A DNA stretch of 64,000 bases from Petrolisthes cinctipes (GCA_033782935.1 JAWQEG010003777.1:60001-124000), one strand, 5' to 3'. Positions 1 through 34,083 are shown, counted from the first letter of the stretch. The notes: generated from the sequence alone by a model not told the origin. Numbers and translations: made by a program.

Positions 1-330
1 CTTTCTCCTCCTTCTCTTCTTCCTCCTTTCCCTCTTTCTCTTTTATCATCACCCCTGCAGCACCCTTCCTCTTCCTCCTCTTTCTCCTCCTTCTCTTCTT
101 CCTCCTTCCCCTCTTTCTCTTTTATCATCACCCCTGCAGCACCCTTCCTTTTCTTTCTCCTCTTTCCCCTCCTTCTCTTCTTCCTCCTTTCCCTCTTTCT
201 CTTTTACCATTATCCCTGCAGCACCCTTCCTCCTCCTCCTCTTTCTCCTATTTCTCCTCCTCTTCTTATTCCTCCTCCTTCTCCTCCTCTTCCTATTTCT
301 CCTCCTCCTCCTCCTCTTCGTCCTTCAAGT
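1..330. repeat. Pyrimidine-rich ~80-bp minisatellite
   Basis: Almost pure C/T on the plus strand. A landmark CCTGCAGCACCC recurs near 54, 133 and 214, giving units of about 79-81 bases, and the array then decays into CTC/CTT triplets to about 330. No coding content is visible. Confidence 0.8.
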
Positions 331-1257
<927 letters not shown>

Positions 1258-1652
1258 TGTGCCCTTGTGGTTGTGAGCATATGTTGACGTGACTTAAGCC
1301 TCAGCTACTTCAGGATGATAACAAAATACCAGACCCCCTCCTTGGTCTATCCTCACAACAAAGCATTCGGCATTAGTGAGTGAGTGAGCGAGTGAAAGAG
1401 TAGGATAAAGTAACGGTGAGTGAGCGGGCGAGTGAAAGAGTGGGATAAAGTAGCATTGAGTGAGTGAATGTGTTAGTGAAGTGGTGTGTTTGCGAGTGGT
1501 GGAGTGGAACCCATATCACGGGCACACGACACTGAAGTGAAGTGGAAGTGAAGTGAGGCCAGGATTTATGAAGTTAAACGAGCCATGATGCAGCTATTCA
1601 GACGAGGGTGTGGGTGGTGAAGGAAGGGAGGAGGGGGGGAGGGGTGGCGGCT

Positions 1653-1798
1653 AGACACACACACACACACACCACAACAAAAACATCACACACACACACA
1701 CACTCAATCCTACATACCCATCCCAGCCACACACACACACCACAACAAAAACCACACATACACACACACACACACACAATCCTACATACCCATCCCAG

Positions 1799-1841
<43 letters not shown>

Positions 1842-1975
1842 TTATCACATACCCATGCCCCCCTACACACACACACACTCAATCTCTCATATACCCATCC
1901 CCCCACCACACACACAAACACATACACACTCAATCTCACATACCCACCCCGCCACACACACACACACAATCATCC
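1653..1975. repeat. Compound (CA)n microsatellite
   Basis: CA runs are separated by a recurring spacer that includes CATACCCATCCCAGCC or a close variant, so the region behaves as a higher-order array of CA blocks. The histidine/threonine and cysteine/valine open frames here are repeat translation, not genes. Confidence 0.9.
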
Positions 1976-2154
1976 CCGCTTGAGAGAGTGAGAGAAGCAT
2001 CAGATTATAGGGGTGTACAGTCATAAACTAATATTTCAAGCCCACCCACCCAGACAACTGCATGACGTGAGGAAGGGGTCGTTTATTGTGGTCAAGTTGG
2101 AGTCTATGTAGCCCTCAAACAATCCAACAAAACACGTCCCCTGTTACTGGTGTA

Positions 2155-2585
2155 TTAAGGTGGTCTGTTTCCTAGTACAGTTTGGAGGAATCAGTAGCCC
2201 TCCAATTCACCAAAAAATATAAATATATATATATATATCCTCTTTTAAGGTGGTAATTCTTTTTTGGTACATTGCATGGAGTGCCTTGATTCCTCTAAAG
2301 TATGCTAGGAAACAACAGGACCAGAAGAGCAAAAATAATGGTGTTCTGTTGCTTGGAATAGTTTGGAGGATTCAGTTGCTCCAGATTTACCAACACAAAA
2401 CTTAATGAGTGATCTAGGAGGGTGTCTGGAAACTCTGCTTGCATTGGAAACTATAAAAAAAAAAATAGTGGTTCCTCAAATCTATGCTACGAAACACACT
2501 GCCTTGGTCCAGTATACTTTAAGTCTTATAGGTGGTTTGATTCTTCCATTGCCTATACTGTAGTCTGGAGGAAGAAGTGACAACC
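2155..2585. repeat. Cluster of hairpin-element arms
   Basis: Several copies, in both orientations, of a roughly 50-base arm containing TTTGGAGGAATCAG or its complement, with flanking GTCTGTTTCC-like and TCCAATTCACC-like segments. Arms are visible near 2160-2215, 2265-2330, 2345-2395, 2470-2510 and 2530-2578. They belong to the family seen intact at 4171-4299. Nested or tandem insertion of a small non-autonomous element is inferred. Confidence 0.6.
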
Positions 2586-2644
2586 TTAAAGTACATACCA
2601 TGGTTAGGAAAGTAAGATAGAAAGGTGTTATGTGATGGTGAAAA

Positions 2645-3205
2645 CAGGTGTGGAATGGTGGAGAGAAACAGGTGTTGAATGATGGAGAGAAAATGGTGTG
2701 GAATGGTGGAGAGAAAATGGTGTGGAATGGTGGAGAGAAATATGTGTGGAATGATGGAGAGAAAATGGTGTGGAATGATGGAGAGAAACAGGTGTGGAAT
2801 GATAGAGAGAAACAGGTGTGGAATGATAGAGAGAAACAGGTGTGGAATGATAGAGAGAAACAGGTGTGGAATGATAGAGAGAAACAGGTGTGGAATGATG
2901 GAGAGAAACAGGTGTGGAATGGTGGAGATATATGTGTGGAATGGTGGAGAGAAAATGGTGTGGAATGATAGAAACAGGTGTGGAATGACAGAGAGAAACA
3001 GGTGTGGAATGAAGGAGGAACAGGTGTGAACTGATTGATAGAGAAACATGTGTGGAATGATAGAAACAGGTGTGAAATGACAGAGAGAAACAGGTGTGGA
3101 ATGATAGAGAGAAACAGGTGTGGAATGATAGATATGAGTGGAATGATGAAGAAACAGGTGTGGAATGATGTGGAGAAATAGATGTGGAAAGAATGAAAAG
3201 AAGTG
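2645..3205. repeat. 24-bp minisatellite (left block)
   Basis: Tandem array of a 24-base unit, for example GTGTGGAATGATAGAGAGAA followed by ACAG. Because 24 is a multiple of three, the array reads open in several frames (plus strand VWNDREKQ repeats; minus strand HLFLSIIP repeats). The long ORFs here, including a 256-codon one on the minus strand, are a by-product of unit length. Copies become irregular towards 3205. Confidence 0.9.
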
Positions 3206-3522
3206 TGTTGTTGTTGTTTGGTTTACCAACACCCCCCGAAATAAGGAGGGGGGGGGGGTTGGAGTGAGCCTTTGCCTTAGGCGGCTCACCTGTGAGGCTA
3301 CTCTGAGGTGCCTATTACCTTGGTGGCGGATAGGTAGTGACCACCGCCACCAGTGTAGCTGTTGGTGTCTTAGAAATGAGGTGAGATGCTACGACTGGTG
3401 CCTCAGGAGCAGTATGGTGAGGTACTAGCAGTGGCAGGACAGTCAAGGAGATAGTGTAGTAATGACAGGGTGGTCTCCACATCACAGTGGCTGCACCTCT
3501 CTTCAGAGGCAGGATTAAGTAT
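3206..3522 (-). mobile_element. LINE 3' fragment (end of ORF2)
   Basis: On the minus strand the frame reads CSHCDVETTLSLLHYLLDCP, the Cys/His motif (CxxC...HxxxxC) commonly found at the C-terminus of non-LTR retrotransposon ORF2. The plus-strand left edge carries GTTGTTTGGTTTACC and a G run, shared in reverse orientation with 18110-18150. The fragment interrupts two blocks of the same 24-base minisatellite. It is too short to assign a LINE clade. Confidence 0.55.
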
Positions 3523-3593
3523 TTGTACTTTACACTTATACCCCAGACGTATTCTGTGGAGGTATGCGTCTGGGGTATAAGTGTAAAGTACAA
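3523..3593. repeat. 27-bp perfect inverted repeat (hairpin)
   Basis: Arms at 3523-3549 and 3567-3593 are exact reverse complements (27 of 27) around a 17-base loop. The hairpin forms the junction between the LINE fragment and the second minisatellite block. Confidence 0.9.
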
Positions 3594-3885
3594 TGAAGTG
3601 AAACTGATGTGGGATGATAGAGAAAAACATGTGTGGAATGATGAAGAAAACAGGTTTTGGAATGAAGGAGAGAAACAAGTGTGTAAAAATGAAGAGAAAC
3701 AGTTGTGGAGAAACATGTATGGAATGATGAAGAGAAACAGGTGTGTAAAGATGAAGAGAAACAGGTGTGTAAAGATGAAGAGAAACAGGTGTGTAAAGAT
3801 GAAGAGAAACAGTTGTGGAGAAACATGTATGGAATGATGAAGAGAAACAGGTGTGTAAAGATGAAGAAAAACAAGTGATAGTGAT
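3594..3885. repeat. 24-bp-type minisatellite (right block)
   Basis: More diverged copies of the array at 2645-3205, with units containing GAGAAACAGGTGTGTAAAGA. A subset (GAAACAGTTGTGGAGAAACA then TGTATGG) repeats as a longer unit. Confidence 0.8.
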
Positions 3886-4170
3886 AGGTTAGTACCCACG
3901 AATAACAAATAATAATAATAATAATAATATTAATGTACCCTTCCATTCTATATAGAGCTCTGCAGTGTATGTGTGTACAGTCATGAGCCATATTAAGTAT
4001 CAATCCAGGTCTGCTTCGAACAGCCTGCCTGCCTAATGGATGGAGTATACTAAAAAGCTTCAGTAAATAATTATGAGACAAGATAATTTAGCGTTGTAAT
4101 TGGTTCACTACCTGGTATGTCAGATGATTCCAAACTTTCACACGTGGATACTTATTAAGGGGAGGACGTC

Positions 4171-4299
4171 TTTTTGGTAAACTGGAGTGCTTCTGATTCC
4201 TCCAAACTATGCCACGAAACAGATCCTTTTATTAATAACATTCAGGGGGTCTGTTTCCTGGCAAAGTTTGGAGGAATCAGTAGCACTTCAATTCACCAT
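4171..4299. repeat. Foldback MITE-like element (type copy)
   Basis: Left arm 4171-4225 and right arm 4246-4299 are imperfect reverse complements of about 54 bases. Both contain the core GATTCCTCCAAACT or its complement. The spacer is about 20 bases. No coding capacity. This is the clearest copy of a family also seen at 2155-2585, 9011-9120, 13411-13535, 16001-16120 and 47565-47700. Confidence 0.75.
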
Positions 4300-4659
4300 C
4301 ATGAGTTCCTTCCCTTAACGTTTGTGACTGGAGCCTACATGCTAATTTGATGCACAGTTTGAGGGAAATTAGTATATAGCCGCCATTTTCATATATTTTA
4401 CCGCTGTCAATATACTCTGAAAAGTAGAGTTCCCTTATTCCTTCATACAGTGCCACTAATAGTTAGGAGGAATCAGCCGCCTCCATCTCGCCTACAAGAT
4501 CACATGTAGCTATAGGTCTCTTCAAGTTCTTTCAACCACTATAATTAGGAGGTTATATCATGTCATTCAGCTACACATCTTACGATATTATACAAATACG
4601 ACCATATCCTCCCACAGTCTTGGAGTAAAGTATTTACACACGGTATTACATGGAGGCCA

Positions 4660-4870
4660 CGATTGATTGATATATATATATATATATTAGGCTCCGCAAC
4701 AGCGAGGTCTTTTGCGCCCGAGGAAGGTGATTGAGAGGTGGGACAGTAAGCAAAATAAGTAACATTAAAAAAAGCGACATTTGTAGAAATGAAAGCCCCT
4801 ATTAGTCCCCTTTTACAAGCAGGTATACTGGGGAGGTATTCGTAGCCCCCTACCCCAGCGGGGTGGAGGC
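4660..4870. repeat. SINE-like dispersed repeat fragment
   Basis: Begins at a GATTGATTGATA/TA run, continues with CTCCGCAACAGCGAGGTC and ends with CCTTTTACAAGCAGGTATAC plus GCCCCCTACCCCAG. The CGCAACAGCGAGGTCA motif, also after GATTGATTGATTA, recurs at 56750-56812, so at least the left part is dispersed. Class not determined. Confidence 0.45.
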
Positions 4871-5046
4871 CACGACGACTTCTGGCAATTAACTTTCCTT
4901 AGTTGTTAGTACATAGTAGTCGTAGTAGTAACAGTTGATGGATGGAAAGACTTATGTAGCTTATTTCTTGCAACAATTAATGAATGGAGTGACTTTGTAC
5001 CCTAGATTATAATGGTTGGTGTATACTGTAGAAGCTCTTGTAATAT

Positions 5047-5077
5047 CCAAGATCTACCTAGTATAGGTAGATCTTGG
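5047..5077. repeat. 13-bp perfect palindrome
   Basis: CCAAGATCTACCT and its exact reverse complement flank a 5-base loop. Possible stem-loop; function unknown. Confidence 0.8.
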
Positions 5078-5377
5078 AAATATCTATACTAGTTAAGGAG
5101 ATGCAAAACCCGCCGTAATTGGCTCCCGGTTAAGTGAAGAGATATAGTACATTATTCCCCGACTGTACAGTACAAACACGAAATAGACAAGCTTTGTACT
5201 TCACGTCTTATTCATTAGCCGTTATATGCAAGATGATACGAAAAGCGTATATGAACTGTATAAAGTTTTGGTTCATAGGTGTAAATACGAGTGCAAATAG
5301 CCTAAGTATAGATACATAAGTGTGTGAAAAAATATCCGAATGAGTCTCAAGATAAACTACACTACACGAGTACTCAC

Positions 5378-5531
5378 CATAGCCATCGTAATAATCCTCG
5401 TCCTGGGGTTTAGCCTCTGGTTCTGGCTCAGCCGCCGCCCCTGGGAGATAGGAGAGGGCGAGACATAGGAGGGCGAGATGGGAGAGGGAGAAGGGAGGGC
5501 GCCTGGCGAGGGCCTGAAGCCACGCCGCCAT
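5378..5531 (-). CDS. First coding exon of an unrecognised secreted protein
   Basis: The frame starts at an ATG in a good context (GGCACCATGGCGG) in a CpG-rich setting. It encodes 51 residues plus one base, then meets a consensus donor (TATG|GTGAGTAC). Residues 1 to about 33 look like a signal peptide: basic start (LARRPPF), hydrophobic core LALLCLALSYL, and an AAA-type cleavage region. The mature start is acidic and tyrosine-rich (AEPEPEAKPQDEDYYDGYG). Similar acidic DYYD stretches occur at the N-termini of matrix proteins and of some collagens, but that is too weak for a name. Downstream exons would lie below 5378; I could not find one in the window, so the gene probably continues past position 1. 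Confidence 0.6.
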
Positions 5532-5599
5532 GGTGCCCCTGTGTGGTGATAGAGTCAGACCCGGGGACCTTGTGCCCGCGGCTGACACACAGGCCGAAC

Positions 5600-8500
5600 T
5601 GACTGGCTGATCCTAGTGGCTCTCACTCGTGCCCAGCCCTGCCCTGCCTTACCCTGTCCTGCTTCATACACACACATACACACACCCACACCCACACACC
5701 TTTCCGCCCCGCCCCCTGCACATGTAGTGAGGATGCCTGAGATTCTTACTATTTCCCTGTATCCATTCCCCTCTTATTGCTTTTCTATCCTACACACACA
5801 CACACGCCTTCACCTTCTAAGACCTAAGTGAAGATGCCTGATTGCTTCTTGACTCGTAATTTCAATGTCCCCCTTTCTCCTTGTTCCTCATTTCCACCTC
5901 CCCCATCCTGTCCTCCCCTCAACACCATCCAACCCCTCCCCCACCTCTGTTGTGTATAGTGCCTCGAGCCCTCCCCCCCCCCTTCTCACTCTGACCCCCT
6001 CGGGCAAAGTCCTGATCACACTACCACCCTTCTGCCCCTTCACTTCCTATTTTCCTTGGTCCACCCACCCTATACTGTCTTTGTTGCCCCCAGTTCATCC
6101 TCCCCCCCCCACCTTTAAAGGTCCACGATGGAAAATATGTAACAGGCTGTGTACAGTATATGAATGTGCATTACATGAAGAGAGAAGTAACTTATGATGA
6201 GATTATTATAAATAGAAAAAAAAAAGACTGTGCTAATTCAAAAAGACCTTATTCCACAAAAGAGTTTTATCCAGCAATGCTCCACGTAGTCATGCTGTAA
6301 TTTTATTTTCAATGAATATTTAGCTCAAAATGAAATTGGTTCGACCTGTTAATGAACCTCAAAGTACTCAACTAGAATGCTTTGATCAACTAAAAGGGTG
6401 ACTTATAATGTAGAAACCTTTATACTGTTTTATAAAGACTTTATTATGAGTAAGTAAATCAATTAAAAAATATAATTCTATTCACAAGCTAAAATTTTTG
6501 AAGCCAAAATAAAAACACTCTACAGAGGCAATGTCACAAGTCTTGTTGTCACTCCTCTCTGATTCACTCCGAGATCAGTGTTATGAATGATATTTGGAAC
6601 TTATACTTGGTCATTCAGGCTGAGTTTTTTTTTTTTTTTTTACACTCAACCTGCTATCATTGGTTAGGGTAACTGGGAACACGGATTGTATAGTCCATGA
6701 AGCAGTGAAGGAACTTTTATCTCATCACGACACCGTATATCTCGAGTTCACCATCATACAGAAGGGGTGACAAAACTCGACACCGACTGTACATAACAAG
6801 CATTATCTTCTGAAACTGACACATTACACACAATCCATACACATGCACACTTGGCTTTGTATTCAAGAACAGCTTCATGGTGTCCCCCCGAGGTATCAGG
6901 GACAGTAATTGTATCTTGTAATATAGGTAATATCTTTTTATTCCTGTAATTAGTCATTACAGCAATGAAAATATTGTCATGTAGCTTAATACAACATACA
7001 TTAATTGCACCTTTGGATCAAATTCTACAGAATATATCACAGTATAATTATGTATCATATATTACTGTATATTAATTCGGAAAAATTTCCAACTTCTAAA
7101 AGATCAGCAAAAGCTACGATCACTTTTGACGCTGTTAGGTTTACCAAGGTCAAGATATCATGTATTGAGGTTTACTATGACACTGTTCTTCAATATGGCC
7201 CGTACTCATTCATTACAATTTTCATTTTACTTATGATCCACATGTCTAATAGCATAAATCTTAGTAATTTCACCTTTAATATTATAAGGCTTAAGAAATT
7301 TCATACAAACACAAATAGGCTACACTTTAAGGCATTGAGTTGGACTTGTTGTAAATATAAATGATTCTACAGTGGCATTGGCTAGGAAACTACAAGTGCT
7401 GAAGGAAAGTAAAAACAGTGCCACAAAGAAACTGTCATAAAGATTATATTACCAAAATCTACTTAAGTCTAAAGTAAAAAGCAATAACTTTGAGTTGTTT
7501 GCAAAGTACCTAGGGTCCTAGGGGCTCTAAAAGGGTTATTTACTCAAAATAAACGGTAATTAATTTGATTTTGTATATTACATGGTTGTATATCTTTTTG
7601 TTGAAAAAATGTGTTCTTACTCTTTTTTCCACTTCTATGTTGGGTCAATATGACGAGAGTTTAGGCTGAATGGTTTTACAGTCAAATGCCTTTCCTGACA
7701 CCAGGAACAATGCAACCAGTGGATAACATCTTCACTATCCACTAGTGAATGGTCCTAGCCTGTGAGTAAACATCGTCTTTGATCGATTATATAACTAATG
7801 GCGGGCACCCTGTCGTTGCAGTCGCCCTCCAGACCTCATCAAAAGTGGATTGAATATACCACTGAAAAGTGAGGAGCCTATGATAAACTAAGCATACAGT
7901 CATTCTGGTGTAATATTATATGCCGTTTCTTGTTTATTTAAAGTTTAGCACCATTGATATTATGTCTGGCAGTGCCAAATATTTGAGCCGCACGGCACAC
8001 ATCCTCCATCTCTTTTATGGAAGCAACAGTACATGAGTTCAAACACACTCATTAGTATTTGTCTGGATAAATTGTGACACTGTCTTTACAATCTGACACA
8101 GCACCCTGTCACAAAACATGGGGAAAACTATTGTAGATGACAACACCATTTGGGATGTAATCTTTCTTCATAAAACTTTGCTACTGCTTGAAGTCTGTGT
8201 TACATATCCCATTTAACTATAAAATGGAGCAAAAGTTCATCTAGAGAGGCTCTCTTTCTAATGGTGTTATAATCTGCATTCTGTCTAGTTACATGACACT
8301 TCAGAAACTATTACTATACACTTAGTACAAGCAACAAATCTCTCCACTCTCAGTATCTCCTATGAGAAAATTGTAGTATTTGTCTCGCATGATTATATAC
8401 TTAATTAAACCAATTGTGTAGATGTTACATAACTCTGGACTGCACAGTTAGCCAAGATGTTAACCATGTCTAAGGTAATGCAATACAGTAATGGAATTTT

Positions 8501-11388
8501 GTAATTACAATTATTCTAAAGATACTAAGTAGCATGGAGTGTTTATCAATGGAACTCTGGCCCCAATTTTCCATTCTTATATTATCTCATGCCCCCTCAG
8601 CTCTGATAAAACATCTGGACAACTTGTGGAATCCAGTTAACCCTCAATTTGTTGACTCAATCTTATTTCTTCCAGTGGCACTACTACTGTCATCTTATAG
8701 CCACACAGCACAGAACACAGGGTATGTAATATTGTATGTAACAACATTTTACAGGAAAAACTTGAAACACAGTAATCAAGAATTCTGCTCTCTTCTTTCT
8801 CCCTTTCTTTCATGGTGTAACTCAAGTATGTAAAAAGTCAGTCACACAATATTACGCAAAGACAAAAAATAATGTAAGGCTGTATGTGCGAAAAGTAAAA
8901 CTAACACTATGTGTATCATGATATCAATGAGAGTATAACACACACACACACACACACGATTTTACTGCAACATTCACCCACTTCTTGACTTGTACTGAGT
9001 TAAGTTATTATCGGCGGACTAGTGGCTACTGATTCCTTCTAAAATGTGCTAAGAAACAGACAACCTCAATATAGGTGGCCTGTTTTATAGCATACTTTGT
9101 GGGCATGAGTACCTACCAATAAGCTGAAAGTATTGCATTTCCTTAACATACTCCTGTACAGTTACTTTTGTTGTACACAAATCATGCCATAAGTCTGGAT
9201 CATATTGGACAAAATGAACCAAAGTTTCTAAATATACAATACTGTAAAATGTAGCTCAATGACTTAAATCACAGTTTCACACTTACTGAACATCCTGTAA
9301 CTTGCATTTTATTATTACTCTGATAGATTTCCTGATGTTTTCATAACTATACGATTATTTGTGCTATAATACAGTACTTATCACATCTGGATTTCCTCTG
9401 TCATCTGTCAGGGGCTATGGGAAGGAAGACATCAGAGAACTGGAGAATACTAAATAACTATAACTGTTCAACATACTGTACAGACAACCTAAAATATGGT
9501 GACAATTTTTATTTCAAGGTAAGTTAGGAAGTATCAATACCCTCCCATCTACTACCATCACAAGCCCCAAAATCAACAGGGAATACTGAGTAGTAGGTCA
9601 TGATTCTGTGTAATAAAGAAGGGAGAGTGACATGTAAGGTTTGTTTAGTGTAATGACATCATAAGTGTTCTAATCTCCATGTTCTGTATTTCATTCATTC
9701 GATCACATGGAATGATGCCTTGTTCCCTCATGGAAACTCCCATTAAGGACTGGCAAGAAAAAAATATGTAACCAGCAAACATGGTCTGGGTGATGTAAAA
9801 ATTCAGGCAATTCCTCGAGTCTTTTGACATATGTATATATATATATATACTGTAAGATATGCTACCAAATGAATAATATTACTCTAATTTGTTCTTTATA
9901 TCGAGATTATTGTATTGTGCTTTTAGTTACAAAAAACTGGATATGTTACTAAATAAAGCTGAGAGTACAACATATACAAACAAACTCATTCTCTCACACA
10001 CACAAATTTCACTCTTTACTACTCCTACTTCACTCACTAATCCTGAGGTACAGATCTTCAACAGTATACACAGAATAATGTATTGTACATCAAAAATAGG
10101 CAACTACACATTCCAAGCAGATATTTATCCTAACTAAAAAGAAAATAAATTATAAAAAATCTATTCTTGTTGGAAGAGGTGAGTAGAAAAGCTAATGATC
10201 ATGTGGACACCAAACAATTTGGTATGTACAGTACATTAATAACAGGACTAACAATATACAGTACCCGGAACACTGATTTCTAAATTTATACTTCAGTACT
10301 GTATGTGCATTACTAACGTTATTATGAAAAAAATTATTACATAAAATATTTGTATTTTCTTGTAAATTGAATAATTCAAGAGTGCATTAAAAATTGAAGC
10401 ACGAGGGTATTTTAAGCCATCACCAATGCTGTACCAACAAAATTGTCCATCTTAACGATTGGGAGCAACATATTAATTAAGGCAACAAACCAGTGAAGGA
10501 ACCCATTCTAAGTCAGAGGCTGCTCCCTAAACTCTTATAAACTCTGCCATAGCTAAATATACAGCAAATTATAACTTACGTATTAAGAATTGTAGAAGAG
10601 AATCTTGACTCCATTCGGCAAAAAGACTCGCACTCAGCTTGCCAAAACACCCTGCTCTAGTTTCACCCTAGGGTTTTTTACAGGTGAGAAAGGTTAAGCT
10701 GGTTTTTCTTTTTTTCTCCTAGGTGAGAGGTCAAGCTGGGTTTTCTTTACTGTATATATTCTTCATGCTCTTTGCCTCCACTTGGCATATCCTTAAATGC
10801 CCAGTATGCGCAAATCTTGTGAGCTACTAAACAGCCGGACAAATCAATGTATTGTTCCTAAATATGGACACACCAGATGTATTCCTTGTTGTTTGGGATC
10901 GAATTTGTTTGCTTCCATACATGACAATGGGTGTAGTAATTAGGATCAATGCAATAGATGACCAGTCATTTTACAAGGACCAACATTAGGTTTCACTTCA
11001 CAAGATAGCAACCAGTGGGACGGACACCTATTATAGCCCCTCAGGTTTTACAAGGACTATGGCCATGCCTCTGAGTCCAGCACACCTCCAGCCTTTATGG
11101 CTATCCCTGAGGCAGTCATTGATGGCACTCAGCCAGGTCACAGACTGTACTTAAGTCCGATAAAACTGGAGTGGGACTGGCTTGGGCATTCACAAAAATC
11201 AGAAGTGCTTGCCTTTATACCATGAGTGAGCCTTCTGTAAGCAGATAAAATCACAGAGAAAAACTACACTACACTAGGGAAAATGAGACTGTAGTGTACT
11301 AGGCTTATAGAGTGAAATATAAATGACAGACAGAAACATATAGAGGATTATGATGTGAAGTAATGGTAAGGGGCAAGAGTATCACCTA

Positions 11389-11427
<39 letters not shown>

Positions 11428-11928
11428 AGGTATGGAGTTGATAATTATGTTCCGAGGCTTGATTGATATGGCAGTCACGTGTACTGTACTAAACATTTGC
11501 CATTTCAAAATCTAATAACGGAGAATTATTTAATAACACTATTCTTAACAGGTGAGTTTGGAGATTAAATGTTGACTGAGATGGTAAAACGACAACATTA
11601 TATAATTTTCAATGGCAGTGCAATCAGAAAGAGATTATCATTGTGTCTAACCATTATGAGACAAACTTGATGCCAACATTGTTATCTCCATTACCAGCTC
11701 TTGTACCTTCTCAGTGCTTCCAGTTCTGTCGCTCACACAGAAACAGACAGTGAGGAAACAAAGATGAGATAATGAGTAATAAGCAAAAAGGAAGGCAGAT
11801 GAAGAGAACCAAAGATAGGAGGAAGGAAGGAACAAATAAAGACAGAATGAAAGAAGGGAGTGTGGATGACTCAAGTGAAGGAAGGAGGTAAGGATGGAAG
11901 GGAGTGTGTAAGACTCAAGTGAAGGACT
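5600..11928. other. Long gene-poor stretch
   Basis: The part next to the secreted-protein exon (5600-6120) is C-rich with CA runs. The rest is AT-rich with small (TA)n tracts (9833-9851, 11393-11422), a hairpin element (9011-9120) and a segment at about 7660-7850 containing TGCCTTTCCTGACACCAGG, which looks like a dispersed repeat. GA-rich DNA runs from about 11,730 to 11,900. The 3' UTR of the SPPL2-like gene must start at 11928 and run downwards, but I could not fix a poly(A) site. Open frames here (up to 119 codons) show no recognisable protein. Confidence 0.5.
9011..9120. repeat. Foldback MITE-like element, diverged copy
   Basis: Left arm contains TACTGATTCCTTCTAAAATG and a GAAACAGA segment. 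The right arm is a decayed complement (GGCCTGTTTTATAGCATACT). Same layout as 4171-4299. Confidence 0.5.
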
Positions 11929-32736
<20,808 letters not shown>

Positions 32737-33930
32737 GGTTCCTTATTATCGTCACGCATCCGTTTCCATTGTACAATTTTTCAGAGTGATATGATACCAC
32801 ATTTATTTTCAGCGGAGAATCAAGGGCAGAGGCATAATAGTACTTTTACGTATTAATCATTCTACTTATAGCTTATTTTGTGTTTAAAAGATAAATTTGC
32901 ATAAAGTTAGTGTTCCACCCTTAGGTCGAAGTCAACATTAAAACAACACGACCGAACACAATGAAAGGAAAGCAGCTGTTTGGTGGTGAACTTTTGCTGA
33001 CGATGATTCAGGGACCCACACACACATATGTATCAATTTCATACATGTAATTTCTTCTTTTTAAATAATTACATAATGGTTAGTAACGTTACAAAAAATT
33101 ATGAAATGCATGATCACGCAAGATACTTTTGAAAATTATTCTTTTTTGTTTATTTTTGGTTTTGTAACTTCTTCCCCTCAGCCTCGACCCCTATATATTA
33201 TGTCCTCTTTTGTAACCAGCTGAAGCCTCTTTTTTGTATAACCGTCCAAGCACTGTCCCTTGTTTGGAACCTGTTTGTACACCATTATATAAGCTAAAGA
33301 AAGCGGCCGGAGAGCGAATACTAATGGGTCTCAACTCAACAGCTTAATTATAATACATGCCTAATCCACCTCAAAAATCGATACCGGAGATAATGCTGAC
33401 TGCATGGTAAAACCCACAGACCAACCCTGTGGTAAAACCTAATCGCCATTATTATGTTAGTGTAATTATTCGTCCATTACGATTTACGAATCTTGCAGGT
33501 GTGATTTGGCTCGTATAACCTCAGTGTGAAAGGAAACCAAACTATCATAATAGATCATAATTATACATTCATCAGTATTTCGTTTAATTATCATTTTGGT
33601 GACAATCGTAAGTTAATTTTTCGAATATTTAACTGCTTCAATCCTGTTCCCATTTTCGTTCTGAGAAAGGGTAGGTTTTGGACGTGAGAATAATATAGTA
33701 ATTAAAAGGAAAATGGGCCGGGGTTGGAAGGAGAATGGAAAGGGTTGAGAGAAGAATGGGAAGGTTTGGAGGAAGATTGGGAAGGTTGGAAGGAGAATTG
33801 AAAGAGATGAAGAAGAAAGGGAAGGAATGAAAAATTATACTGCTGACTTTAACATTTACTTTGAATTCCGATAACACAAACATTACATAGGTATTTATGT
33901 TGCTTTTGCTTTATACAGTAAAAGCTTGTA
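32737..33930. other. Upstream region of SPPL2-like gene, no gene seen
   Basis: AT-rich DNA 5' of the SPPL2-like start codon. Promoter activity is expected here by position, but no TATA box or other defined element stands out. A small G/A-rich repeat (units like GGAAGGTTTGGAGGAAGATT) lies at 33710-33830. Confidence 0.4.
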
Positions 33931-34034
33931 GTGGACAGCGAGCACTCCATGTCATATACAACGTGCGCATCACGGCCCTCACCTGCCGGACGCCAGCCAC
34001 ACCTGCGCACGCAGCCTCACCCTGCTCCGGACGG

Positions 34035-34041
34035 TATAAAA
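34035..34041 (+). promoter_or_regulatory. TATA box upstream of cold-shock-domain relic
   Basis: TATAAAA in a GC-rich setting (GGACGGTATAAAAGGAGCC). About 30 bases downstream is GGGACTCACTCACC, which fits an arthropod initiator (TCA-type). The ATG of the cold-shock frame follows at 34084. A processed pseudogene would normally lack this arrangement. Confidence 0.5.
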
Positions 34042-34083
34042 GGAGCCAGAATGACACCCAAAGGAGGGACTCACTCACCAGCC

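Noticed and set aside
1598..1991. Cys/Val-rich and His/Thr-rich ORFs on opposite strands
   Set aside because: Pure CA/TG microsatellite translation.
2645..3200. CRISPR-like array
   Set aside because: Units are directly adjacent with no unique spacers, and the window is eukaryotic; this is a minisatellite.
2519..3289. 256-codon minus-strand ORF with HLFLSIIP repeats
   Set aside because: It is the translation of the 24-base minisatellite; unit length divisible by three keeps all such frames open. No start context, signal or non-repeat domain supports a gene.
7005..7364. 119-codon plus-strand ORF
   Set aside because: AT-rich random open frame with no domain, no splice context and no resemblance to a known family.
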